A DNA stretch of 64,000 nucleotides from Naasia sp. SYSU D00948 (GTDB taxonomy: Bacteria; Actinomycetota; Actinomycetes; Actinomycetales; Microbacteriaceae), in the NCBI RefSeq assembly GCF_017916515.1, contig NZ_JAFMTA010000001.1, forward strand, positions 1,415,127-1,479,126, written 5' to 3'. Below, in pieces: positions 50,017 to 57,699 of this stretch (position 1 is the first letter of the stretch; every line of letters starts with the position of its first letter). Position numbers and translations under genes: made by a program. Under the pieces are notes generated by a model, which saw only the letters and a list, made by a program, of their open reading frames with translations, had not been told where the DNA came from and searched no databases.

Positions 50017-51613
50017 CCTCGCCCGGCCGACCGACCACATCGAGCAGGAGGACGGCGCCGAGCCGGTCGGCGGTCCGCGGCTCGGTCCGATCGGATGGGT
50101 GCGGTTCGCCTGGCGTCAGCTGACGAGCATGCGGACGGCGCTGTTCCTCCTGCTGCTCCTCGCGATCGCCGCCGTGCCGGGATCCCTCGTCCCGCAGCGC
50201 AGCTCGGACCCCAACGGCGTCGTGCAGTACCGGGCCGACCACCCCGACCTGTACCCGATCGTGGACGCGCTGCAGGGGTTCGACGTCTACACCTCCGTCT
50301 GGTTCTCGTCGATCTACCTCCTGCTGTTCGTGTCGCTCATCGGGTGCGTGCTGCCGCGCACCCGCCAGCACTGGCAGGCGATGCGGAGCCGGCCGCCGCG
50401 CACCCCGGCCCGGCTGTCCCGCCTCGACGCCGCCGAGGAGCGCGTCGTCACGGGAGACGCCGACGACGCCCTCGGCCGGGCGGAGGCGCTGCTGCGGAAG
50501 CGCCGCTACCGCACCGAGCGCTACGGCGCCTCGATCTCCGCCGAGCGCGGCTACCTGCGGGAGACCGGGAACCTCGTCTTCCACGGCTCGCTCGTGGGCA
50601 TCCTCGTCGCGGTCGCCGTGGGCGGGAGCCTCGGCTACAGCGGTCAGAAGATCGTCGTCGAGGGCGAGCCGTTCGTGAACTACGTCGGCGGCTACGACTC
50701 GTTCAACCGCGGGCGGCTCGTCCCGGACACCGCGCTCGACCCGTACCGGATCCGCCTCGACCGGCTCGACATCGTGTACGAGCGGGAGAACGAGAACGCC
50801 GTCGGGCAGCCGATCGACTACACCGCGCACGTCACGGTGCAGCAGCCGGACAGCGGATCCGCTGCCGACGCCGACATCAAGGTGAACGAGCCGCTCCAGA
50901 TCGACGGCACCGACGTCTACCTGCTCGGCAACGGGTACGCGCCCCGCATCACGGTGCGGGACGCGGACGGGGACGTCGCCTTCTCGGGCGCCGTCCCGTT
51001 CCTGCCGCAGGACCAGCAGATGACGTCGGTCGGCGTCGCGAAGATCCCGGACGGCCTTCCCGAGCAGCTCGGCATGATCGGGTTCCTCTATCCGACGGTG
51101 GGTCAGCTGGAGTCCGGCGCGCTCGCCTCGGGCTTCCCGGATCTGCTGGATCCGGTCCTCTCCCTCAACGTGTACCGCGGTGACCTGGGCCTCGACACCG
51201 GTGTGCCGGTCTCGGTGTACACGCTCGACACCGACGACCTCACGCAGATCGCGGGACGCGGCACCGACGTGCCGGCGGTCGAGCTGCGGCCCGGCGAGAC
51301 CCAGCAGCTGCCCGACGGACTCGGCAGCGTCACCTTCGACGGAGTCAGCCGGTTCGCCTCGCTCGAGATCCACCACGACCCCAGCCAGGGCTGGGTGCTC
51401 GCCTTCTCGATCCTCGTGCTCGCAGGTCTGCTCGCGTCCCTGTTCGTGCCGCGCCGGCGCATGTGGGTGAGGGTGCACGAGGAGCAGGACGGGCGCCTGC
51501 GCGTCGAGTACGCGGGCCTCGCCCGGGGCGACGATCCGGGCCTCGCCGCCGCCGTCCGGGAGCTCGCGGACGAGCATTCCGGCTCGGAACGGACTGTCGG
51601 TGGCACGACGTAG
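50000..51613 (+). CDS. resB: Cytochrome c biogenesis protein ResB (Ccs1)
   Basis: A 537-residue membrane protein. Segments include LTSMRTALFLLLLLAIAAVPGSLVPQ, the motif YTSVWFSSIYLLLFVSLIGC, a third helix at about 190 (NLVFHGSLVGILVAVAVGG) and a large external domain before the last helix (WVLAFSILVLAGLLASLFVPRRRMW). With CcsB it forms the system II haem export and attachment complex. ATG at 50000 lies inside ccdA. Confidence 0.93.
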   Translation: MSRSSDLARPTDHIEQEDGAEPVGGPRLGPIGWVRFAWRQLTSMRTALFLLLLLAIAAVPGSLVPQRSSDPNGVVQYRADHPDLYPIVDALQGFDVYTSVWFSSIYLLLFVSLIGCVLPRTRQHWQAMRSRPPRTPARLSRLDAAEERVVTGDADDALGRAEALLRKRRYRTERYGASISAERGYLRETGNLVFHGSLVGILVAVAVGGSLGYSGQKIVVEGEPFVNYVGGYDSFNRGRLVPDTALDPYRIRLDRLDIVYERENENAVGQPIDYTAHVTVQQPDSGSAADADIKVNEPLQIDGTDVYLLGNGYAPRITVRDADGDVAFSGAVPFLPQDQQMTSVGVAKIPDGLPEQLGMIGFLYPTVGQLESGALASGFPDLLDPVLSLNVYRGDLGLDTGVPVSVYTLDTDDLTQIAGRGTDVPAVELRPGETQQLPDGLGSVTFDGVSRFASLEIHHDPSQGWVLAFSILVLAGLLASLFVPRRRMWVRVHEEQDGRLRVEYAGLARGDDPGLAAAVRELADEHSGSERTVGGTT

Positions 51614-51622
51614 GCTGTCGCC

Positions 51623-52606
51623 GTGACTCAGACCCTCGACGAGTTCTCCGCCCTCCTGCTGTACCTGGCGATGGGTGTGTACGCGATCTCGTTCATCGCG
51701 TTCACCCTCGACCTGGCGCGCCGGTCGGCGGGGGCGGCCGTCGTGGCGGAGAGCGCGGCGGACCGCGTGGCCCGTGCGCGCGGGGCCGCTCGCGGGTCGG
51801 CTGCCGGGTCCGTCGCCACGCTCGACCCGCCCCGCGCGGACGCGCCGGCACGCCCGCGGGAGTCGCTGACCCTGCGGGTCGGCGTCACTCTCGCGATCCT
51901 CGGCTGGGTGCTCCACCTCGGGGCGACCGTGCTCCGCGGCGTCGCCGGCGCCCGGGTGCCCTGGGCGAACATGTACGAGTTCAGCATGACGGGGACCCTC
52001 ATCATCATGGGCGTCTTCCTGCTGCTCCTCGCCCGGCGCGACCTCCGTTTCCTCGGCGCGATCATCACCGGGATGGTCGTCCTGATGCTCGGCGTCACGA
52101 CGGTCGGATTCCGCGTCGACGTCGTCCCGCTGCCGCCGGCGCTGCAGTCGTACTGGCTCGTGATCCACGTGCTCGTCGCGATCCTCGCCACGGCCTTCTT
52201 CACGGTGGGCGCCGCGCTGTCGATCGTCCAGCTGGTGCGCGCTCGCCGTGAGAACGGTCCCGAGTCGGGGCTCCGGCTCCCGGTGGCGATCCCCGGCACG
52301 GTCACGCTCGAGAACTGGGCCTACCGCGTCAACATCGTCGGGTTCATCTTCTGGACGTTCACCCTCATCGCCGGAGCGATCTGGGCGGAGCACGCCTGGG
52401 GCCGGTACTGGGGCTGGGACACCAAGGAGGTCTGGACCTTCATCATCTGGGTCATCTACGCGGGCTACATCCACGCCCGCGCGACCCGGGGATGGCGCGG
52501 CTCCCGCTCGGCCTGGCTCGCGATCGTCGGCTACTCGGCCGTGCTGTTCAACTTCGGCATCGTCAACGTCTTCTTCAAGGGCCTGCACGCCTACAGCGGC
52601 CTCTGA
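51623..52606 (+). CDS. ccsB: Cytochrome c biogenesis protein CcsB (CcsA/ResC family)
   Basis: A 327-residue membrane protein with about eight hydrophobic segments. The haem-handling WWD motif is WGRYWGWDTKEVWTFIIWVIYAGYIHAR, with a flanking His in the last part. PWANMYEFSMTGT is the family's conserved external loop. TAGGCT plus 6 bases precedes the GTG; the TAG is also the resB stop, so an internal leaderless promoter is possible. Confidence 0.94.
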   Translation: MTQTLDEFSALLLYLAMGVYAISFIAFTLDLARRSAGAAVVAESAADRVARARGAARGSAAGSVATLDPPRADAPARPRESLTLRVGVTLAILGWVLHLGATVLRGVAGARVPWANMYEFSMTGTLIIMGVFLLLLARRDLRFLGAIITGMVVLMLGVTTVGFRVDVVPLPPALQSYWLVIHVLVAILATAFFTVGAALSIVQLVRARRENGPESGLRLPVAIPGTVTLENWAYRVNIVGFIFWTFTLIAGAIWAEHAWGRYWGWDTKEVWTFIIWVIYAGYIHARATRGWRGSRSAWLAIVGYSAVLFNFGIVNVFFKGLHAYSGL

Positions 52607-52627
52607 CCCCGCGTCGTAGAACCCTCG

Positions 52628-52680
52628 AAGTGCCACTTGGTGCTCCCATCCCGCGGGAATGAGAGCACCACGTGGCATTT
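52628..52680. terminator. Long inverted repeat between convergent ccsB and menC
   Basis: Left arm 52628-52645, right arm 52663-52680, 16 of 18 positions matching; the centre holds TCCCGCGGGA, a perfect palindrome. It lies between two stop codons, so it probably ends transcripts from both sides. Confidence 0.6.
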
Positions 52681-52686
52681 CGGCGG

Positions 52687-53673
52687 CTACTGCGGAGGCT
52701 GCAGGAGGGCGTGGCAGCGGGTGATGCGGGCGCGCCACCACTCCGCGCGCTCGGGTGACGCGGCGTAGCGGTCGAGGAGCGCGGCGTCCGGCTCGACGCG
52801 GCGGACCCGGATGGCGCCGTCGCGGGGGAGCAGCGGGTCCTCGGTGACGTCGGCGGCGAGGAGGGACGCCGTCCCGAGGCCGCAGTCGTAGTCGAGGTCC
52901 GGCAGGGCGGCGGCGAGCCAGGCGCCCATCGCGAGACCCACCGACGTGTCGAGGGCGCTCGACACCACGGCGGGCAGACCGGCCTCCGCCGCGAGCTCGA
53001 GGGCCGGCCGCACCCCGCCGAGCGGCGCGGCCTTGAGCACGAGGATGCCCCCTGCCCCTGCGCGCACGGCCGTGAGGGGATCCGCGGACTTCCGGATCGC
53101 CTCGTCGAGCGCGATCGGGATGTCGAGCTCGCGCAGCCGCCGGTTCAGCTCGACGAGGTCGCCGACCGACTCGCACGGCTGCTCGAGGTACTCGAGGTCG
53201 AACCGCTCCAGGCGGTGCACCGCCCGCTCCGCCTCGTCGAGCGTCCACCGGCCGTTCGCGTCGAGCCGGATCCGGCCCTCGGGACCCAGAACCTCGCGCA
53301 CGGCCCGGACGCGGGCGACGTCCTCATCCGCCGTCTGGCCCGGCTCGGCCACCTTGACCTTGGCGGTCCGGCAGCCGGGGAACGCGGCGAGGACCTCCGG
53401 GACCTCGCCGGGCGCGACGGCCGGCACCGTGGCGTTCACGCGCACCTCGGACCGCAGGAGCTCAGGCTGCTCCGTCCAGCCGAAGTCGAGCGCGGCGGCG
53501 AGCCAGCGCGCCGACTCCGCGTCCCCGTACTCCGGGAACGGCGAGAACTCCGCCCAGCCCTGCGGCCCGCGCACGAGCGCCGCCTCCCTGCGGGTGATGC
53601 CGCGGAACCGGCGCCGCATCGGCAGGTCCACCACCCGCAGGTCCGCGAGGACCTCCTCGAGCGGCACCGTCAT
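52687..53673 (-). CDS. menC: o-Succinylbenzoate synthase
   Basis: A 328-residue enolase-superfamily enzyme that dehydrates SHCHC to o-succinylbenzoate in menaquinone synthesis. Lys pair region RTAKVKVAEPG, metal ligands in RIRLDANGRW (Asp), YLEQPCESV (Glu) and IALDEAIR (Asp), then the second Lys in GILVLKAAPLGG. CAGAAT lies exactly 6 bases before the ATG. Divergent from menB with 33 bases between start codons. Confidence 0.92.
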   Translation of the reverse strand: MTVPLEEVLADLRVVDLPMRRRFRGITRREAALVRGPQGWAEFSPFPEYGDAESARWLAAALDFGWTEQPELLRSEVRVNATVPAVAPGEVPEVLAAFPGCRTAKVKVAEPGQTADEDVARVRAVREVLGPEGRIRLDANGRWTLDEAERAVHRLERFDLEYLEQPCESVGDLVELNRRLRELDIPIALDEAIRKSADPLTAVRAGAGGILVLKAAPLGGVRPALELAAEAGLPAVVSSALDTSVGLAMGAWLAAALPDLDYDCGLGTASLLAADVTEDPLLPRDGAIRVRRVEPDAALLDRYAASPERAEWWRARITRCHALLQPPQ

Positions 53674-53679
53674 GCGGCC

Positions 53680-53700
53680 ATTCTGCCGCCGGAATAGAGT
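53680..53700. promoter_or_regulatory. Back-to-back leaderless promoters of menC and menB
   Basis: Minus-strand CAGAAT (53685-53680) serves menC and plus-strand TAGAGT (53695-53700) serves menB; the two -10 elements are 9 bases apart and each is 6 bases from its ATG. Each promoter must extend over the other gene's start, so simultaneous use would collide. Confidence 0.55.
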
Positions 53701-53706
53701 GGGCAC

Positions 53707-54588
53707 ATGGTGTCCGAGCTCTTCGACGAGCGGCAGTGGACGCCAGGGCCGGGTTCCGACGGCTTCTCCGACATCACCTACCACCTCGATACGAGCGGTC
53801 AGGTGGCGCGCGTCGCGTTCCACCGTCCCGAGGTGCGCAACGCCTTCCGGCCGCAGACGGTCGACGAGCTCTACCGCGCTCTCGACGACGCCCGGCAGAA
53901 CCCGCGCGTCGGCGTCGTGCTGCTCACGGGCAACGGTCCGAGCCCCAAGGACGGCGGCTGGGCCTTCTCGTCCGGCGGCGACCAGCGGATCAGGGGCCGT
54001 GCCGGGTACGAGTACGGCGACGACCCCGCCCGCACCGGCCGCCTGCACATCCTCGAGGTGCAGCGGCTCATCCGGTTCATGCCGAAGGTCGTCATCGCGG
54101 TCGTCCCCGGCTGGGCGGCCGGGGGCGGCCACTCGCTGCACGTCGTCTGCGACCTCACGATCGCGAGCGCGGAGCACGCCCGCTTCAAGCAGACGGACGC
54201 CGATGTCGGCTCGTTCGACGCCGGCTACGGCAGCGCCTACTTCGCTCGCCAGGTCGGGCAGAAGTTCGCGCGCGAGGTCTTCTTCCTCGCCCGGGAGTAC
54301 GACGCGCGGCGCGCGCTCGAGGCGGGCGCGATCAACGCCGTCGTGCCTCACGCCGAGCTCGAGGCCACCGCTCTCGACTGGGCCCGGGAGATCCTGACCA
54401 AGTCGCCGACGGCGATCCGCATGCTGAAGTTCGCCTTCAACGCGGTCGACGAGGGACTCGTCGGGCAGCAGGTGTTCGCCGGCGAGGCGACCCGGCTCGC
54501 GTACGGCACGGACGAGGCCGCCGAGGGGCGCGACGCCTTCCTCGAGAAGCGGCCGCCGGACTGGTCCGGCTTCCCCTGGCACTACTGA
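53707..54588 (+). CDS. menB: 1,4-Dihydroxy-2-naphthoyl-CoA synthase
   Basis: A 293-residue crotonase-family enzyme that cyclises OSB-CoA. Oxyanion segments FSSGGDQRIRGRAGYEYGDD and VPGWAAGGGHSLHVVCDLTIAS, and the MenB-specific SFDAGYGSAYFARQVGQKFAREVFF. Full length. It leads menE by 13 bases. Confidence 0.95.
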   Translation: MVSELFDERQWTPGPGSDGFSDITYHLDTSGQVARVAFHRPEVRNAFRPQTVDELYRALDDARQNPRVGVVLLTGNGPSPKDGGWAFSSGGDQRIRGRAGYEYGDDPARTGRLHILEVQRLIRFMPKVVIAVVPGWAAGGGHSLHVVCDLTIASAEHARFKQTDADVGSFDAGYGSAYFARQVGQKFAREVFFLAREYDARRALEAGAINAVVPHAELEATALDWAREILTKSPTAIRMLKFAFNAVDEGLVGQQVFAGEATRLAYGTDEAAEGRDAFLEKRPPDWSGFPWHY

Positions 54589-54601
54589 GGGAGCACGCGG
54601 C

Positions 54602-55741
54602 ATGAGGGAGCTCGCCGTCCTGCCCGGCGGTCCCGCCGTCGTCCTTCCGACCCTTCGGGCGGCGCTGTCGGGCGACGGGCCCGCCGTCCTTCCCCTCGCG
54701 TCCGGCGCCCCGGCCGCCGGACTGCCCGCGCGGGTTCCCCGGCGCATCGCGGCCGTTCTCCAGACGTCGGGCACTGCCGGGCCTCCCAAGCGCGTCGCGC
54801 TGACCGCGAACGCCCTCCTCGCCTCCGCCGGGGCGACGGAGGCCGCTCTCGGCGGACCGGGGCGCTGGGTGCTCGCGCTGCCCGTGCACTACATCGCCGG
54901 ATTCCAGGTGCTCGTCCGCGCGATCGCGGAAGGAGGCGACCCCGTCGTCCTGCCGCCGGGACACCTCGACCCCGGCTCCTTCGCCGACGCCGTGGAGTCG
55001 ATCCCGGCCGCGGAGAGGGCCTACACCTCCCTCGTGCCCGCGCAGCTCGGCGACCTCCTCGCGGCACCGGAGCGCAGGGTTCGGGAGGCCCTCCGGCGGC
55101 TCGACGCCGTGCTCGTCGGGGGTCAGCGGCTGCCCGACCAGCTCCGCGAGGCGGCCCTCGATCACGGCATCGGGGTCATCCGCACCTACGGCTCCTCGGA
55201 GACGAGCGGCGGCTGCGTCTACGACGGCCTGCCCCTCGGTCCGGCCGAGGTCCGCATCCGGGACGGCGAGGTGCGCATCGCGGGACCCATGCTCGCGGAG
55301 GAATACCTCGGGGATCCGGAGCGGACGGCTGCGGCGTTCGTGCACGAGGACGGGCTCCGGTGGTTCCGGACCGGGGACGCCGGGGAGCTGCACGAGGGAC
55401 GGCTGCGCGTGACCGGGCGCCTCGACGACGTCCTCGTCTCCGGCGGCGAGAAGGTCTCGGTCGGGCTGGTCGAGTCCGTCGTCCGTGAGCTCCCGGGGCT
55501 CCAGGACGCCGTCGTGGTCGCGGCTCCCCACGCCCGGTGGGGCGATGCCCCGGTCGTCGTGCTCCCGCACGCGGCCGACGAGACGGTGCTCGCCGCCGTC
55601 CGTGACGCGGTCGGCGCCCGCCTCGGCGCCGCCGCGCGCCCGGACCGCATCGAGACCGTCGACCCGCTCCCGACCCTGGCGACGGGCAAGCCCGACCGGA
55701 TCGCCCTCGCGGCGCTCGTCGCCGCCCGCTCCCGCGCCTGA
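54602..55741 (+). CDS. menE: o-Succinylbenzoate-CoA ligase
   Basis: A 379-residue adenylate-forming enzyme that activates OSB with ATP and CoA. P-loop-like AVLQTSGTAGPPKRVALT, the adenylate motif IRTYGSSETSGGCVYDG, WFRTGDAGEL and the C-terminal catalytic Lys in LATGKPDRI. It is shorter than the usual ~450-500 residues, as in other actinobacteria, with a reduced N-terminal part. ATG with GAGGGAGC upstream, in operon with menB. Confidence 0.93.
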   Translation: MRELAVLPGGPAVVLPTLRAALSGDGPAVLPLASGAPAAGLPARVPRRIAAVLQTSGTAGPPKRVALTANALLASAGATEAALGGPGRWVLALPVHYIAGFQVLVRAIAEGGDPVVLPPGHLDPGSFADAVESIPAAERAYTSLVPAQLGDLLAAPERRVREALRRLDAVLVGGQRLPDQLREAALDHGIGVIRTYGSSETSGGCVYDGLPLGPAEVRIRDGEVRIAGPMLAEEYLGDPERTAAAFVHEDGLRWFRTGDAGELHEGRLRVTGRLDDVLVSGGEKVSVGLVESVVRELPGLQDAVVVAAPHARWGDAPVVVLPHAADETVLAAVRDAVGARLGAAARPDRIETVDPLPTLATGKPDRIALAALVAARSRA

Positions 55742-55780
55742 CCCGCGTCCACCGGCGTCGGACGACACCCTCCCCTGGCC

Positions 55781-55855
55781 CTCAACAGGCGGAATCTTCC
55801 TCGACAGGCTGCGCGACGGCGTGTCGCCCTGTCCACGACGATTCCGCCTGTTGAG
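55781..55855. terminator. Perfect 16-bp inverted repeat with nested stems after menE
   Basis: CTCAACAGGCGGAATC (55781-55796) pairs with GATTCCGCCTGTTGAG (55840-55855). Inside, GACAGG/CCTGTC adds a second stem. The spacing and quality suggest a cruciform or mRNA-end element rather than a simple terminator. It lies between menE and menA. Confidence 0.6.
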
Positions 55856-55930
55856 CGCGAGAAGGACCGGAGCCTGACGGACGGGTCCGGAGCAGGGTGA
55901 CCGCGAGTCCCCGCGCCCTAGGATTTCCCG

Positions 55931-56935
55931 GTGGCACAGAGCAAGAAGCGTCCTCCCCAGCGCCGCCCGCAGCGCGGTCCCCGCCCTTCGGTGGGGGCAG
56001 TACCCGCCCGCGGCAGGACGACCGCCAGGCCGGGAGGAGCACGCCCGGCCCCGCCGCGGAAGGCGACGCTCGCGGACTGGATCGCCGCGTCGCGATGGCG
56101 CACGCTTCCTCTGTCGATCGCGCCGGTCGCGGCCGGCACCGGAGCGGCGTACGTCGCCGACGGCGGCGTCTTCCACGAGTACCGCATCCCGCTCTGCCTC
56201 GCGGTGGCGGTGTTCCTCCAGCTCGCTGTCAACTACGCCAACGACTACTCGGACGGCATCCGCGGCACGGACGACTTCCGGGTGGGGCCCGCACGGCTGA
56301 CCGGCTCGGGCGCTGCGAAGCCGCGGCACGTGCTCATCGTCGCGCTCGTGTTCTTCGCGCTCGCGGCGATCGCGGGACTCGCGCTGGTGATCATGTCCCA
56401 GCAGTGGTGGCTGCTCCTCGTCGGCGCCGCCGCCATCGTCGCGGCCTGGTTCTACACCGGCGGCAAGCGCCCGTATGGCTACGCCGCCCTCGGCGAGGTC
56501 GCCGTCTTCCTGTTCTTCGGGCTCGTCGCGACCGTCGGCACCACCTTCGTGCAGACGGGCGACGTGAACACGGAGTCCTGGCTCTCCGGGATCGGCATCG
56601 GATTCCTGGCGTGCGCGGCGCTGCTTGCGAACAACATCCGCGACATCGACCAGGACCGCGCGGCGGGCAAGCGCACCCTCAGCGTCCTGATCGGTCCGGT
56701 CGCCTCGCGGGTCCTCTACTGCGTGCTGCTGGTGCTCGCGTTCGCGATCCTCGCCTTCTTCGCGATCTTCTACCCGTTCGCGTACCTCGTGTTCTTCGGG
56801 CTCCTGATCGCGATCCCGGCGGGACTCATCGTCGCGACCGGGCGCACAGCCCGGGAGTTCGTCCTCGCCCTGGTGCTGACGAGCGCGCTCACCCTGGTCT
56901 ACGGCGTCGGGCTCGCGGCCGCGTTCATCCTCTGA
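55931..56935 (+). CDS. menA: 1,4-Dihydroxy-2-naphthoate polyprenyltransferase
   Basis: A 334-residue UbiA-family membrane enzyme that attaches the prenyl chain to DHNA. First Asp-rich motif NYANDYSDGIRGTDDFR, second NNIRDIDQDRAAGKRTL. Eight or nine hydrophobic segments; a basic, proline-rich N-terminal tail of about 45 residues. TAGGAT plus 6 bases precedes the GTG (leaderless pattern). Confidence 0.93.
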   Translation: MAQSKKRPPQRRPQRGPRPSVGAVPARGRTTARPGGARPAPPRKATLADWIAASRWRTLPLSIAPVAAGTGAAYVADGGVFHEYRIPLCLAVAVFLQLAVNYANDYSDGIRGTDDFRVGPARLTGSGAAKPRHVLIVALVFFALAAIAGLALVIMSQQWWLLLVGAAAIVAAWFYTGGKRPYGYAALGEVAVFLFFGLVATVGTTFVQTGDVNTESWLSGIGIGFLACAALLANNIRDIDQDRAAGKRTLSVLIGPVASRVLYCVLLVLAFAILAFFAIFYPFAYLVFFGLLIAIPAGLIVATGRTAREFVLALVLTSALTLVYGVGLAAAFIL

Positions 56936-56969
56936 TCGGCACGGCGTCCTCTGAGCGGGACCGCGGCGA

Positions 56970-57254
56970 TCAGCTGCGGAAGTCCGGGGTGTCGAGCGCG
57001 GCGTCCTCGGACTCGCCGTCGGTGTCCCGGGAGGGAGTGCTCCGCCGGTCGTGCAGCTGCCGCGACAGTCGGGACCTCGGACCGGCGAGGAAGATGACCG
57101 ACAGGCAGAAGGCGATGACGGCCGCGACGATGGTCGAGACCCACGGCGGCGCGGGCATCACGAGCAGCAGGACGACGAGCACGACGGCGAACAGGCCCAC
57201 CCGTGCGAGGGTGAACCACAGCCAGGTCAGCCCCGCGCCCCGCCGTTCGTCCAC
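56970..57254 (-). CDS. DUF4229-type small membrane protein
   Basis: A 94-residue protein with two hydrophobic segments (LWFTLARVGLFAVVLVVLLLV; WVSTIVAAVIAFCLSVIFLA) and a charged C-terminal tail. Such proteins are common next to men genes in actinobacteria; function unknown. TACACT plus 6 bases precedes the GTG. Confidence 0.75.
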   Translation of the reverse strand: MDERRGAGLTWLWFTLARVGLFAVVLVVLLLVMPAPPWVSTIVAAVIAFCLSVIFLAGPRSRLSRQLHDRRSTPSRDTDGESEDAALDTPDFRS

Positions 57255-57306
57255 CCGGCAAGTGTAGGCACGGTGGGCGTTCAGCCCGCTCGTCTATGGT
57301 TGTCGC

Positions 57307-57699
57307 ATGGCCCGGTTCTGGGTGATCGCAGCGGTGGTCGCCGCCGCGTTCATGATCTACTCGCTCGTCGACTGCGCCATGACCGACCGCTCCCGCATCC
57401 GCGGCCCCCGCAAGGGCGTCTGGCTCCTGATCATCCTTCTGCCGGTGCTCGGCGGGCTCCTCTGGTTCCTCGTTGGGCGCGGTCGCGCCTCCGGCCGACC
57501 GACCCGCACCGTCGCCCCGGACGACGATCCCGCGTTCCTCCGGCGCCTCGCTCAGGACAAGGACCAGGAGGAGCGGATCCGCCGCCTCGAGCAGGAGCTC
57601 GCCGACCTGGACGGGGACGGGCCGCCGCCGCAGGAGCGGCTTCCCGAGCGGGACAAGGACAGCGACGGGGGCGACAAGCCCGACCGGCGCGATGCCTGA
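57307..57699 (+). CDS. Membrane protein with PLD nuclease N-terminal-like domain
   Basis: A 130-residue protein. Two membrane segments flank SLVDCAMTDRSRIRGPRKGVWLLIILLPVLGGLLWFLVGR, the PLDc_N signature, followed by a charged coiled tail. No phospholipase domain is present. TATGGT plus 6 bases precedes the ATG. Its end overlaps menD by 8 bases. Confidence 0.8.
   Translation: MARFWVIAAVVAAAFMIYSLVDCAMTDRSRIRGPRKGVWLLIILLPVLGGLLWFLVGRGRASGRPTRTVAPDDDPAFLRRLAQDKDQEERIRRLEQELADLDGDGPPPQERLPERDKDSDGGDKPDRRDA

Noticed and set aside
50003-53248. A minus-strand open frame of over 1000 codons opposite resB and ccsB
   Set aside because: resB and ccsB are certain from membrane topology and the WWD motif; the antisense product is repetitive Arg/Asp/Glu-rich sequence.
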